A stretch of 64,000 bases of DNA from Diphasiastrum complanatum (lineage: Eukaryota; Streptophyta; Lycopodiopsida; Lycopodiales; Lycopodiaceae). The notes beneath the pieces were generated by a model. That model had not been told where the DNA came from. It worked only from the letters and a program-made list of their open reading frames with translations, and made no database searches. The DNA lies in the NCBI GenBank assembly GCA_029204225.1, contig CM055107.1, positions 11,727,068 through 11,791,067 of the forward strand, read 5' to 3'. This document shows positions 1-12,104 of this stretch, in pieces. Every line of letters begins with the position of its first letter. Within the stretch, counting starts at the first letter, position 1. Position numbers and translations under genes: made by a program.

Positions 1-858
1 GACTGATCTTGGCTTAATGCCCTATTGTTTGGGAGTGAAAGTATGGCAAGGTTGTAGTAGCATCACGCTAACACAAAAAAAAAGTACGTGAATGAGATTC
101 TGAAGCATTTCAAAACGTGTGATAGCAAGTCAGTATCTGCACTTGTGAAGGTTGGTAAGAAACTATCTAACTAGGATGAGAGTGTACTAGTTGATGCTAC
201 TTTATTTTGTCAATTAGTTAGTTGGTTCACTGACTTATCTCACAACTACTCGTCCTGACATAAGTTATGTTGTAAGTGTTGTGAGTCAATTCATGGCTAC
301 TCCTAGGGAGATTCACTAGAAAGCAGCAAAGAGAATTCTTCTTTATGTGAAAGGCAAGTTAACCCATGGATTGTTGTATGAGAGGCAATATACTTTAGCA
401 GTTTCACAAGGCTTTGTTGATTCAAATCGGGCAGGCTGTATTGATGACATGAGATCTACCATAGGGTATGTATTTCATGTTGGTAATGGTGTATTCTCTT
501 GGTCAAGTAAGAAACAAAACACAGTTGCTCTTTCTACTACAGAAGCAAAATACAAAACATTATGTTCAGCTATGTAGGAAGCAGTTTGGCTAAGAAGAAT
601 ATTAGAAGACATTGGAATTCCGCAAAACAAGCCTACTATATTCAAATGTGACAGCCAGAGCGCTATACAGCTAGCTGAAAATCTTGTATTTCATGCATGC
701 ACGAAGCATACAGAAATTAAATATCATTTCATTAGAGAGAAGTTGTTATCTAATGAAATAGATGTAGTGCATTGTAAGACAGAGAATCAATTAGTTGATA
801 TACTCACTAAAGCTTTAAGTGTTGATAAGTTTGAGTTTTTAGAGAAAAGGTCTTTGTA
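1..858 (+). pseudogene. Ty1/copia pol 3' end (RT tail and RNase H)
   Basis: This is the C-terminal part of a copia polyprotein, cut by the window edge. The early part (about 1-350) matches the RT/RNase H connection, with a reading close to 'RPDISYVVSVVSQFM'. The stretch 347-858 is RNase H: it shows the 'STIGYVFHVG' block, 'ALSTTEAKY', 'CDSQSAIQLAEN' and 'ARTKHIEIKYHF'-like residues. The frame is broken near 250 and by a TAG at about 575-577, so it cannot make a full protein. It is followed by a purine tract (879-887) and an LTR, the normal order at the 3' end of a + strand element. The copia assignment is firm; activity is excluded by the breaks. Confidence 0.85.
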
Positions 859-887
859 AGAAAGTTAAACTAGAGCCTAAGGGAGAG

Positions 888-1226
888 TGTTAGAATAAGT
901 ATGCTTGAGTTTCTCTTACAGTTTTATGACTTTCCGTCTTTAACAATGTTTTTGAGTTTTTTTATTGCTTATGTAATAGTGTGCATGAGTTCCAACTTAA
1001 CGGCACACGTAGTGCAAAGTTGGGACACACGTCTCGTAACGAGGACTGAACTGCCATGCAGCGGTACCTAAAAAAAGACTGTGTATATGTACCCTTAATT
1101 CTCTTTTGTTAATACGGTTCAAAAGTGTTCTCTTGGATTGTGGTGTGATCTTTCTTTTTTGCTTATCTAATTGATGATAGATTGCTTGCAAATTAGCTAA
1201 ATATACCACCAGTAAGATCCTCGACA
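888..1226 (+). repeat. copia 3' LTR with polypurine tract
   Basis: A 339-bp LTR opening TGTTAGAATAAG and closing GATCCTCGACA, preceded at 879-887 by the purine tract AAGGGAGAG. It follows the RNase H relic, so it is the 3' LTR of that element. A related copy in the opposite orientation lies at 4770-5111, similar along its whole length. No primer site follows it. Confidence 0.8.
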
Positions 1227-1684
1227 TTTTCTTCGGCTGATGTTGCTACTATGTGTGCTCTCCTTCCGTTGATGTCTTCACTTGCTCTTCCTCTGCTTGG
1301 TGCTTCTCCTCAACTGTTGGATCTGTGGCTCGGTTGTCAACTACTGATGTATCATCTGCTATGACACTCTGGATGTAAAAACCAGTGGCTCTCGAACTGC
1401 TCCTTTAGCACATCCCATGTCTGTCTGGGTGTAACAGCATCACAAATGTGGGTAATGATGTGATCCTTCACTGACAAGTTAATGAAGGTCAAAGCTTTCC
1501 TCAACTTTTTGTCAAACACTTTGATATCCGCTTCATTTGGCGGCCTTCTCTCATCACCTATGATGACTTCCCACACATCTTTCCCCATCAGTATGTTTTT
1601 CATTTTGAATTTCCACATTGCATAGTTGGAAATCCCGTCCAATTTGCTACTTTCACTCAAAATGGACTCTCCCATGTTTGCCAT
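1227..1684 (-). pseudogene. copia gag start fused to integrase-RT linker (element A)
   Basis: Read on the minus strand from 1684, the first about 100 codons are the N-terminal gag (UBN2/DUF4219 type) of a copia element: 'SKLDGISNYAMWKFKMKN', 'WEVIIGDERRPP' and 'FINLSVKDHI'. After 'TWDVLKEQFES' near 1385 the gag match ends abruptly. The remaining bases to 1227 read in another frame as an acidic E/T/K-rich stretch like the linker between integrase and RT. The simplest reading is an internal deletion joining gag to the linker. Similar gag starts are at 3272-3490 and 42533-42784. Confidence 0.7.
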
Positions 1685-2995
1685 TGCAAAACTGCTTGAA
1701 ACCTCTACCGTAGGCTAAAAATAGTATGTTGAGGCCAACTACGATGTCAGAAGTTGAGAATAATGACCTGCACTTTTTCCCTTACCAGGCCACTCCCCGC
1801 CGCTTTTCCACCAATTTGTAAGCCAAATCGGTGTCGCCTTCCGAAATGCACTCAGTCGTCAACTCCCAACTACGTGTCCAGTGGGATGGTGAAATCACTT
1901 TTGGCACACTCCGAACACTTTCTCCACTGCAATCACTCTGTTTTGCTATACCGTACTTGCAGGTACAGTTCGGGTGCCCTTTGTTTGGAGGTTATAGCCT
2001 TTCGTTTGGGTCAAAACGGACAAAGGACCAAAAAATAGGGATTTTCCTTGTTTTTGAACTATTTCTTCACCTTGAAGAAACTTCACACTTCACTTGTGAA
2101 GGGACCTAACTCCAGTTTCAGTTTGAAAATTTTTAATGAGGTTGAAGGCCGGAATGCACTTCAAGACCCTTCAAGATCTTTTCTACTTCATCCAATGGCT
2201 GATAGCAATCCAACGGCCCACGCTTCTCCTCTAGAACTCTATCCTGGTCATTGATCATGATGGATCCAAATGCGACCATCCAATAGCTATTTGTGTGCTG
2301 ATCCGGAGTCATACATCCACTAGACTCCTCCAGCCACTACCACACTAGCCACACTAGAGGCGCGCGAGGCCTTCACGGCTCCTCATCCTCCTTCCTTCTT
2401 GCTCTCTTCACCTCCATTCCTGCTATGGCAGCCACCGTAGAAACTAATTCATCTACTTCCCTGGCTCGCAGCCATTTGTGGCCTCCTAGTTGATGCTACA
2501 CACTGCTGGAGCGCCCTCCTTCCAACTTTTATAGCTCCAAAAAGAGTTCAGAATGGAGAGAAATCTCTGATTATGTGCTCCCAAACCCTAGACCAGGGTT
2601 TTTCACACAAATCTATTCTTGGCTTCCAATTCACAGTGTTCTGACAGGCCTATCCTCTTGTAATGAGGTCGCCCTACTGTTGGAAATCTGATGCTTCAAT
2701 CCGTTTGTCAAACGGTGTCCGGTTGAATGAACACTGACTGCAAACACCAAATAGCCTGCTTTAGAATTTTAAAATTCCGTTTGCTGAGGTTCTGATTCAA
2801 CCGACAACTCTTGTCTCTGAATCTCCACACGGTATCAAGCTCACTAAGCTTCTATGTGCTAAACTCTCTACACCAGTGCTTCTCCTTCCGTCTTCAACCC
2901 GCCATAAACTCCGAACTCTCAGAAGACTTCTCCCGAAGCTCTCTTCAATGGCGATGCTGTACTGTGTACACTCCATGTACGGATCTAATACCAAC
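1685..2995 (-). other. long copia leader and primer site (element A)
   Basis: Non-coding on the sense strand. It lies between a primer site (minus strand TTGGTATTAGATCC, 2995-2982, a variant of the tRNA-iMet site) and the gag start at 1684. Blocks near 1910-1980, 2100-2270 and 2550-2670 are recognisably similar, in the same order, to 3700-4100 and 4370-4500 and to 43230-43830. It is therefore the same long leader family as in elements B and C. Short plus-strand ORFs here are antisense and not conserved. Confidence 0.6.
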
Positions 2996-3271
2996 TTAGA
3001 ATTTGCTTCAAACAGGAACACAGATCATGCTACACATTAACACAGACAGAAAACACTCTCCACAACAAGCTCACATAGCAACTATATTTCTCAAAATGAA
3101 ATTACACTGTACATATAGTTGTTCACTCAGGCAACCCATGCATGATCCAGGTTGCCGTTGGCGGGACACGTGTCCCGTCGACTTGCCTCGTGGCGAGGCC
3201 AACTGATCCTTATCAACTGATAGGACCCACAGTACAGTAGCACAATGATTCTACTTTAATTCTAACTGATT
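2996..3271 (-). repeat. degenerate copia LTR (element A)
   Basis: About 275 bp lie between the truncated gag of element B (ends near 3272) and the primer site of element A (2995). The ends form a short inverted pair (CTTAGAATT and AATTCTAAC), resembling the TGTTAGAAT opening of the neighbouring LTR family. It contains a short palindromic stretch, GGGACACGTGTCCC, at about 3162-3176. Boundaries are approximate. Its position suggests element A inserted in the gag of element B. Confidence 0.45.
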
Positions 3272-3490
3272 CTTCACTGACAAATTTATCAAGGACAAGG
3301 CCTTCTGCGCCCTTTTGTTAAATGCACGACTATCGGCTGGAGTTGTAGCTGGCCATTGTTCCACTTTAGCGACGATGTCCCACAGCTCCTTTTCCATGAA
3401 AATACTTTTCATTTTGAATTTCCACTATAATTGAATACCCCATCCAATTTGCTACCTTCTCCAAGCACAGTTTCCCCTAATCATGCCATT
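3272..3490 (-). pseudogene. copia gag N-terminus, frameshifted (element B)
   Basis: On the minus strand from about 3490 the three frames together give a gag start like that of element A: 'GSKLDGVFNYS', then after a frameshift 'KMKSIFMEKELWDIVAKV' and 'RAFNKRAQKALSLINLSVKN'. A stop follows the second codon and there is a frame break inside, so it is dead. It ends abruptly at 3271, where the LTR-like segment of element A begins. Family assignment is good; the exact start is unsure. Confidence 0.65.
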
Positions 3491-4769
3491 TCGTCAATAA
3501 TTGCTCCTAAAGTGCCTTAATGAGGCCCAATGACAAGCTTATAGAGCAATTTGAACTTTTAAAAGTCAAATTGAAGGTCTGACCAAAAAAGTTTCAAGCC
3601 CTCCCGCCGCTCAATTTGGCCTAGCGCACCAAATTCGATGGAATTTTTGATAAACGCTCCAATGCGGGATCGGCAGCTACCTTGCCCCTAGAATGGTGTG
3701 ATTTGCTCCTTGACATGCGCTTTCTCCCTATGGTACCACAATCACTCTGTCTAGGAGAATGTACTTGCAGGGTACATTCCTTTTCTGCCCTTAATTTTGA
3801 GACTTTTCACTTTTGGATGGCCTTAAAACGGAAAAATGAGCTAAAAGATAAGGGCCTTTGAAGAAAATGCACTATTTCTTCACCTTGAAGTAAAATTTTT
3901 CTTCAAATGAATTTAACCTTCAGGGTCCCTTTCCCTTTAAATTTTTTTTATGAAGTTGAAGGTTGATTTGGTCTTTAACTTTTCAGCGCCTTTTTAAAAA
4001 ATTCTTTTCAAGTGCATCCCATGATGGTTCTCTATCCAATGGCTCTCGTTCTTAGAATCTACACCATCGATCTCATGAGTTGCGATCCAACTGTTGGAGA
4101 TTACTGTGTGCACTGAACCGAAGTATTTAACACACAATGCACTTAGGAGCACCAATGTTCCCACCACCCTCCATGCATGTGATCCGTGTCTCCTCCTTCC
4201 TCTGTTTTGATTTCTCCACAACTTACAAGGGTTTTATTGGCTACCCTAGAATCTGCTCTTGCTCTCTCTCTCTGGCGCGCGACCATCCATGGCTTCTTGA
4301 AGGTTGATTCTCCTCACCAAGGCGCCCGGTATTGTAGCTTTATAACTCTAAAAAATGTTGTATGTAGAGAAAGATCCACATTTTATCAATTAAAATCCTA
4401 GTTGTATGAAGGATGGAACTTTTTTGAGCTTTTTTTGAGATTGTACTTGCAGTTCTTTACCACACTGAGATCGCCCTTCTGCTACTCGCAAATTGGGACT
4501 GTTAGATTGATGATTGGCAAGAAAATGATTGAGTATGAAGTGGTAATGCTCCAAAACCTGCTCTTTGAAAGAGGCTTACAATTTTGCACTCCTAATCCTT
4601 CTGCTCACGGCCAATCCAAGTGCCCTATGATACTATAAATCAGTATCTGCTATAAACCAATCAGCAGTCTGTATGTTTCGAATCAGTATCTAGAGACAGT
4701 TCTTCAAATTTTCCAAGAATATGGTTTCCAGCTAACATAAAACGACTCCTCTCTCAGGCTCTGATACCA
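3491..4769 (-). other. long copia leader and tRNA-iMet primer site (element B)
   Basis: At 4769-4755 the minus strand reads TGGTATCAGAGCCTG, a textbook primer site for plant copia elements (tRNA-iMet 3' end), directly after the LTR at 4770-5111. About 1.26 kb of leader follows before the gag start near 3490. Blocks of this leader match the leaders of elements A and C. No convincing coding frame is present. Confidence 0.7.
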
Positions 4770-5111
4770 TGTTGAGGATCTTACTGGCAGTATATTTAGC
4801 TGATTTGCAAGCAATCTATCATCAATCAGATAAGCAGAAAAGAGAGATGACACCACAACCCAAGAGAACACTTTTGAACTGTATTGACAAAAGAGACTTA
4901 AGGGTATATATACACAGTCTATTTTTTGTGAGGTACCGCTACATGGCAGTTCGGTTCCCATTACGGGACGTGGGTCCCAACTTTACACTACGTGTGTCGT
5001 TAAGCTGGCACTCATGCACACTATTACATAAGCAGTAAAAAACTCAAAAACACTGTTAAAAGTGGAAAGTCATGAAACTGTAAGAGAAACTCGAGCTTAC
5101 TTATTCTAACA
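4770..5111 (-). repeat. copia 5' LTR (element B)
   Basis: A 342-bp LTR that on the minus strand runs TGTTAGAATAAG to CCTCAACA, followed by the primer site. It is the inverted relative of 888-1226. The plus-strand ORF across 4769-5038 is only a translation of the LTR, not a gene. Its outer edge (5111/5112) abuts a copia RNase H relic, indicating insertion into that older copy. Confidence 0.8.
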
Positions 5112-5341
5112 GAAGGCTAATCCTAGCATTACCCATTGGAAGGCTCTCATAAGAGTCATGAGGTAAATTCGCGCTACCATGGACCAGTGCATCTACTATG
5201 GAGATGTCAGCAACGACAATCTTCATCAACTCAGTGGATATTCTGATGCAAGCTAGGGAGGAGATGTAGACAATTGTAAGTCCACATCTGGATTTACATT
5301 CTTCTTCAACGGCGGTCCTATCTCATGAAACAGTCGTAAGC
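5112..5341 (+). pseudogene. copia RNase H fragment
   Basis: This stretch is closely similar to 15525-15750 of the large element D. It includes the 'THWKALIRVMR' block, 'LSGYSDAS' and 'KSTSGFTFFF', read with stop codons inside. The match stops abruptly near 5341. It is therefore a fragment lying between the element B LTR and the next LTR-like unit. Confidence 0.7.
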
Positions 5342-5745
5342 TGTTGCCCGATTCTAGGAATGACATGGAATATTCTAAAAGTCGGCAAAAGGCTCCTATA
5401 GTAAACACAAACGCTACATGAATGTGGTAGAGAGTCGAAAATATTAGGATCAGACAACTAGTTGGCATTCTACGCATATAAGTCCAACATTGGGACTTTA
5501 GGCTAGAAAGTGCCATGGGTGCACTAATATTTCAATGAAATATTTTAACTTAGCTTTTGCAAGTTCCTAAGTTAAGAAACACAACTTGCACCCAAGAAAC
5601 ACAAAGTGATTCGGACGATCAAGATTGTGATCTTTATGGAACTTTAGTATCCAATAGGTGATGAGGAGGTTTCACTCTCACTCTTATAAAAAGGGACCAT
5701 TTCCTTGTATTTCCATCATTCGAAGGTTAATAGAACTCTTTCCAT

Positions 5746-5804
<59 letters not shown>

Positions 5805-6027
5805 GGTGCTTTCTCTCTTTCCCTCCCTCATAATCTCTCTTCCTCTCTCTTCATGGTAATGTGAGTGTAAGATATGCTTAGTTTTTTAGAATGCAGTTTT
5901 ATGATCGGATCTTAAGCTAGTTGGTGAAAGGCAATATCTCCAAGGCCCCTAGTTGGACCGAGCCCACTTCCTGTACTACACACGACCGGGAAAGAGATGG
6001 GAAACCCGTCTTTTTCTTGGCTTAACA
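5342..6027 (+). repeat. putative LTR with CT microsatellite
   Basis: The right end is defined by AACA at 6024-6027 followed by a primer site. The left end is inferred as TGTTGCCC at 5342, where the copia match stops, giving about 686 bp. It contains a (CT)n run at 5750-5800. The section 5452-5750 is similar to 9683-9980, which also leads into a (CT)n run, so the microsatellite belongs to the repeat family. The left boundary is uncertain. Confidence 0.5.
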
Positions 6028-6046
6028 TTGGCGCCGTTGCCGGGGA
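6028..6046 (+). other. Tat/Athila-like primer binding site
   Basis: The bases TTGGCGCCGTTGCCGGGGA match the primer site known from plant Tat/Athila-type Ty3 elements. They sit directly after an LTR-like ACA end. A related site (TTGGCACCGTTGCCGGTC) is on the minus strand at about 50200-50217. Confidence 0.7.
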
Positions 6047-7130
6047 GCCAAATGTTAGCCTTTCATCAGCATAGTATTTTTTGGTTGTGTTTTTGTTGAT
6101 CTGCATTTAGTTTGTTTTTCAAATGTTTTGTTTATTACATGGTTTATGCTGGTTTTTTGGTTTCCTACCCTAAATTAAGAAAGGAAAAGAAAAAAAAAAA
6201 TAAAATAAAAAAGTTATTCTCCTCCAACACTGATCTTCTTCTCCATCCATCACTTCTCTCTGCTCCACACCACTCCACTCCACCTCCATTGCTGCTCCTT
6301 GATCCATCATACTCCACCTCCATCATAGCTTTCCCTGCAAGTGCTCCCTGCCCTTTGTTCCATCCTTACTCCAACACTCCCCTCTCCTCACCTCCTGCAC
6401 CTTCCTTCCTCCTGCTCTACCTTCGCTCCCTCCCTCACCTGTCTACGACCCCTCCTTGCTGCTCCTTCCCTACCTGTTCTCTTCCCTTCCTCCTCCTCCT
6501 CCTCGCTCCCTGTCCCTTTGCTGCTCCCTGCCTACTCCCTGTCCGCTCCCTCACCTGCCTATGCTTCCTTTCCCTCGCTCCTGACCCTGCACCCCCTAGC
6601 TGCCTACCCCTCGCTCACCTGTCTGCCTACGCTTGTTGGCCTACTCCCTCACATGCCCCTCGCTCCTTGCCCTTCTCCTCCCGGCTGCCTACCCCTCGCT
6701 CCCCTCTGTTGCCTTGCCTGCCTGCAATCCCACCCTGCTGCTCCTTCCCTGTCTGCTCCCTTCCCCTCCCTCTCCTCACTCCTTGTCCCTCCCTGCTCCT
6801 CCGCTCCCTCCCTCACCTGCTGCGCTCTCCTCTGCTGCGCCCTCTGCCCTGGCCTGCCTCCATTCCTTGCCTCGCTCCCTCCCTCTCCTCGGCTGCCTAC
6901 TCCATGCCCCTTCCTTTTCCTAACCCGCTCCCCCCCCCCTCCTCGACTGCGTGCTCCACGGCCCCATGACCTCCTCTGCTGCTGCTACCTCACGCCCTCA
7001 CACCCTCCACTCCCCTGATGTCCCCCCCGGCCTTTCCACCTCCTCCATGCCCTCGCTGCCTTTCCTTTCGGCCACCTCCTCCCTTGTTTGTCCGCCTGTC
7101 CGCCCTCTCCCATTGTGCCACCCTCCTCCA
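6047..7130 (+). repeat. pyrimidine-rich leader tract, not a gene
   Basis: After the primer site comes AT-rich DNA, then at about 6233-7130 a strongly C/T-biased stretch made of CTCC, CCTGC and TCCCT runs. Two overlapping plus-strand ORFs (285 and 225 codons) are open only because a pyrimidine tract lacks TAA, TAG and TGA. Their products are Pro/Ser/Leu/Cys/Ala low-complexity sequence, equally open in all three frames. No gag or pol motif follows, so the element is either non-autonomous or truncated. Confidence 0.6.
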
Positions 7131-7439
7131 AAAAGATTAGATTTTCTTTTCTTTTCTTTTTTAAAACTTTTGTTATTTTTATTTTTTCTTATCTTTTGTC
7201 CATTTTTTCGCATTTTTTGAGCACTCATAAACTTATTTTTTCTCTCTTCTTAAGTTAACTTGGATTTTGTGATTTTATCTTTTTTTATTTTATTTATTTT
7301 TATTATTTTTTTTGCGGCCTTTTTCAAAAGAAGGGTTTAGTAGATTTTTTTTTTCTCATCTCTCTTTTTCTACAACTGTCTTCCCAACTTCCCAAACCCA
7401 TATTGCCCAGTTTTGTTTTACTTTCTCAGTTTTCTACAT

Positions 7440-8000
7440 TCCCCAATTCCTATCATCATAACTTTTTGCTTTCTCAAGCTCCCAATTCCCACATTTCTAG
7501 GTTCGAATTTCCCAAGTTCTGAATTCCCAGAGTTTTTGACTTCCTCATATTTGATTCCCACACTTTCTGAGTCCCAAGATTCCCCATGATTTCTTGAATC
7601 CCCAAAAATCCCAGTTTTTTTGAATCCCCAAAACCCCTAGTTTTCTGACTCCCAGTTTTATTGAATCCCAAAACTCCCACGTTTTCTGACTCCCCAAATT
7701 CCCACGTTTTTTTGAATCCCAAAAATCCCGGTTTTCTTGAATCCCCAAAAAATTTCCAATTTTCTTGAATCCCCAAAAATCCCAGTTTTCTTGAATCTCC
7801 AAAAATCCCAGGTTTTTTGAATCCCCAAATCCCCTAGTTTTATTGACTCCCCAAAACCCCCAAATCCCCTAGTTTTATCGACTCCCCAAAACCCCCCAGT
7901 TTTTTTACTAGCAGTTTTTTGAATCCCCAAAACCCCTACACTTTTTGTGCATCCCAAATCAAGTAGAATTTTTGTGATTCCCTAATTTGCTAGACTTTTT
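7440..8000. repeat. degenerate tandem array, unit about 26-30 bp
   Basis: Many imperfect copies of a unit like TTTTCTTGAATCCCCAAAAA with CCCAG or CCCCTAG are clearest from 7560 to 7960. The overlapping minus-strand ORFs with repeated 'GIQENW' and 'GFKKT' words are translations of the array. The array ends at a poly-A run of 25 bases at 8019-8043. Confidence 0.75.
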
Positions 8001-8018
8001 GTGATTCCCCGGTTTTTC

Positions 8019-8043
8019 AAAAAAAAAAAAAAAAAAAAAAAAA
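8019..8043 (+). repeat. poly-A run
   Basis: Twenty-five consecutive A residues at the end of the tandem array. It could be a retroposition tail or simple slippage; no target duplication was found. Confidence 0.8.
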
Positions 8044-8136
8044 GGAATCAAAACCAAACAAACCTACTATTTGGAACATTGTGCATCATCAATCATCTCT
8101 TGAAGAGCAATCTTACATAGAAATTCTCAATCTATC

Positions 8137-8753
8137 ATAAAACTAGACACAAAAAAGTTGATCTAGATTGGCAATTTGACAAACAACAAGCATTAACAAT
8201 CAAAAGACTTGGTCAACATTGAAATCTGAGCCCACACATTTATACTACAGGTTGTAGTACGGCCTTCAACCTGAGAAACAAGTAGAAATTGATTTGGTTT
8301 CATTTGGATCACAAAAACTCAATGTATATAGTGAATTAGCTTGAGATTGCCAATGAGCTCCAAAATTTTTCTATCTTCTCACTATGAGAGCTTGGAATAC
8401 ATAGAAAATTCGGCTTCCTTCTTGAAGTTAGGTGGATTTCCAGCATGTAATAAGGAAGTTAACTCACTCTTCTTGCCCTAAAATGAAACCCTAGCCTAGA
8501 TCCTAGACTTATGCTTGGTAGGTATCTAGTTGGTCAAATTTTCACCTTAAACTTAGGTGTAGGTCCTATAAAGTAGGGATGACCACCAAATAGACATGAC
8601 CAACTCTCTTGACTTGACCTAATCTACATTAGGAGTGGGTTGCCATGTGGCATTTTGGCCATACTTGAGTGAAACCCAATTATGTACAAAATTTACACTA
8701 TTTTCATGGTTTTTTATCAAGCTAGATTTGCCAATTTTTGGCAATTCTTCACA
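8137..8753 (-). repeat. LTR, inverted relative of 22945-23575
   Basis: On the minus strand this starts TGTGAAGAATTGCC at 8753 and is preceded (8760-8754) by the purine tract GGAGGAG. It aligns along about 600 bp, in reverse complement, with 22945-23575. Order on the minus strand is copia pol relic, then purine tract, then this LTR, so it is a 3' LTR. The inner boundary near 8137 is where similarity to the other copy fades. Confidence 0.65.
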
Positions 8754-8964
8754 CTCCTCCTGAAATTTAGCTTGATCTATCTACAACTCTCTTGCTAGAT
8801 GAATGAGTGCTTTTAGAAGTGTCCAGAAAATCCAGCTACAAACAAGGAACTTTTGAGACTCCAATAGAGAATGATATCCATGAAGGATCTTTCACCACCT
8901 CTTAAAGGATCCCTTACAAGATGTTCCCCAAATGTGTCTATATACATGTAGCACACTTCAAAAA

Positions 8965-9627
8965 CTATACATCATGCCAAGCCATGGATTCCAAGGCATT
9001 TTGTGCACTTGAAGATACATCAATTAAACTATTAAGTGCATATATAATGTTGCCAAAGACAACTTGCCTTGCTTGATACATATGATTGAGCCTAGATGGC
9101 TCCATCTTGATACTCAAGGTTCTTCTTGGTGTCCTTGGATCTTGAGCCTGATCCTCCACTTGACTTGACTCCAAAACATCAATGAATTGAATAAGGTGTT
9201 GATCCAAAGGTGCTTCTTCAAGTTTACAAATCTGTCACTCTTGAAAGATCGCATTTCCACCATTGACAAATTCTTTAGTTGAAAACAAGTAGATTCTACA
9301 ATCTCTACTTGAAGAGCAAAACACTACCATTATTCCTATCATTGAAATAGGATAATCTTTGGTCCTTACATTGGAATGATCACGCACAAAGCATGTGGAC
9401 ACAAAGATTTCCAAAGCAAATGATGTTTCATCTTTTATGACTCTATTCAAACTATTACAAAAATAGTTATCCAATGAAATTGCTTTATCAACAACAAATG
9501 TAGATTTCAAAACATCCCATATCATTGTCTTGTCATTCAAAGTAATAAACACCATAAATCTTAAAGGTAAGAAATAGGTCACCTCATGTCTACTAATACT
9601 TTTCAAAAAGTATAGTAGACTCTCCAA
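8965..9627 (-). pseudogene. probable copia integrase-end/RT-start relic
   Basis: Two minus-strand open stretches (9627-9235 and 9207-8965) are separated by a stop. The second ends 'NALESMAWHDV', which resembles the start of copia RT (an EAL..P.W..AM-type block). Upstream 'RIYLFSTKEFVNG' is like the integrase C-terminal 'SRDV.F' region. No catalytic residue is left and the RT body is missing before the LTR at 8753. The copia call rests on weak motif resemblance plus position; the segment 9627-9330 is unrecognised. Confidence 0.4.
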
Positions 9628-9682
9628 TGCTCACCACCCTTGCAAGATGCACACTTGAATGGACAATTTGCATGCAAACAAG

Positions 9683-10995
<1,313 letters not shown>

Positions 10996-11463
10996 GCACC
11001 GAGGGGTCAACCAAGTCCTTCCATTATCCCGACTTCATTGCTTCCTCAAAACAATTTTAAATGTCATATCTGTTGGAGGATGCAAGCTGCGCACAAAGCA
11101 GTTGCATCCGAAAAGACACCAAAAAGAGTACATTTCTCCCATAAGCAAATGGAGACTATAACAGAAACCACATATAATCTCTTTATAGACAATGTACCCT
11201 TGTCCCCTTGTACCAGCCCTTTTGGGGTCAAAGGAGAATGATGGCGGGTGGCTAGGCGGTGGGGATGGGATCCTGCACGCAGTCCATAGGCGCGCATCGC
11301 ATCGTCTACTGGACTGCTCTCCACTATTGACAAAACTATGAGTCAGAGCTAATTTCCACATAAACAAGACTCTACTAGCCGATAGAGTAATTGTCTTCTT
11401 GTTCTATAATTTAGCACCAGATTTTCATACTTAAGTCACTGATAGTTATACCTATCACCTAGA
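10996..11463 (+). other. degraded LTR end and primer region of element D
   Basis: The segment 11048-11330 shares short blocks with 17251-17470, notably CCAGCCC followed by GGCTAGGC and ATGGGATCC. A degenerate primer site (GAGTCAGAGC) is at 11341-11350, about 125 bp before the gag ATG. Apart from leader sequence no gene is visible. Confidence 0.35.
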
Positions 11464-12104
11464 TTGATCTTCCACATGGATTCCCAAGGGAAAGCTGCTC
11501 CTATCATGGACAAGCTTAATGGAGCCAATTACCATCTATGGAGATTTAAGATGAGAACCGTGCTAATGGCTAAGGAGTTGTATGACGTTGTTATAGGTGC
11601 AGAAGGGAAACCCGAAGCTGACGACACAGCAATCTCCAGATGGAAGCTAAAGGATGGCAAAGCATTTGCATTGATCATCCTCAACACTTCAAATACTCAA
11701 ATAGGCATGTGTTCGAAGCTCAGACATCCAAAGAAGTCTGGGACATCTTGAGCACATTATATGTCAACCAATTCAAGAACCTCCTGAAGCAAATGGCCGC
11801 TGTCGGATCTGTCATAGACGATCAAGACGCAATGATGCAACTGCTTACAAGCTTGCCAAGCTCATACGACAGCTAGGTGATGATCATCGCGACACATCCA
11901 GAGCTGACTCTTTCAAGAGTCATTACAATGTTGTTGCAGGAAGACATGCGGAGGAATGAAGCCTCTAGTTCCATAGCTGATTCTCACACTTTGTACACCA
12001 ACAAGAGCATGACTAAGCAGAAGAAGAAGAAAGGCCCAAAGCTGACAAAATTTCCAGAATTCACACGTGTGGGGAATGTCCACAAGTATGATAGATCTAA
12101 TTAA
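11464..12104 (+). pseudogene. copia gag (element D)
   Basis: The start 'MDSQGKAAPIMDKLNGANYHLWRFKM' region (shown here in part: 'KLNGANYHLWRFKM') is the N-terminal gag of a copia element, nearly the same as the gag of element F at 58999. 'LWDVV'-like, 'WKLKDGKAFALI' and 'SKEVWDILS' blocks follow. The frame is broken near 11700 and a stop is at 11874-11876. 'NQFKNLLKQM' and 'LLTSLPSSYDS' are recognisable in the shifted frame. The frame stops near 12104, inside an insertion; the zinc knuckle reappears at 12850. Confidence 0.8.

Noticed and set aside
4769-5038. 89-codon plus-strand ORF
   Set aside because: It lies wholly within an LTR and is mirrored by a shadow ORF in the other LTR copy.
6112-7018. 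ORFs of 285 and 225 codons on the plus strand
   Set aside because: Open in several frames because the sequence is a pyrimidine tract without stop codons; the product is low-complexity and no domain or splice structure supports a gene.
7474-7957. Overlapping minus-strand ORFs with repeated Gly/Phe/Lys words
   Set aside because: They are translations of a degenerate tandem array.
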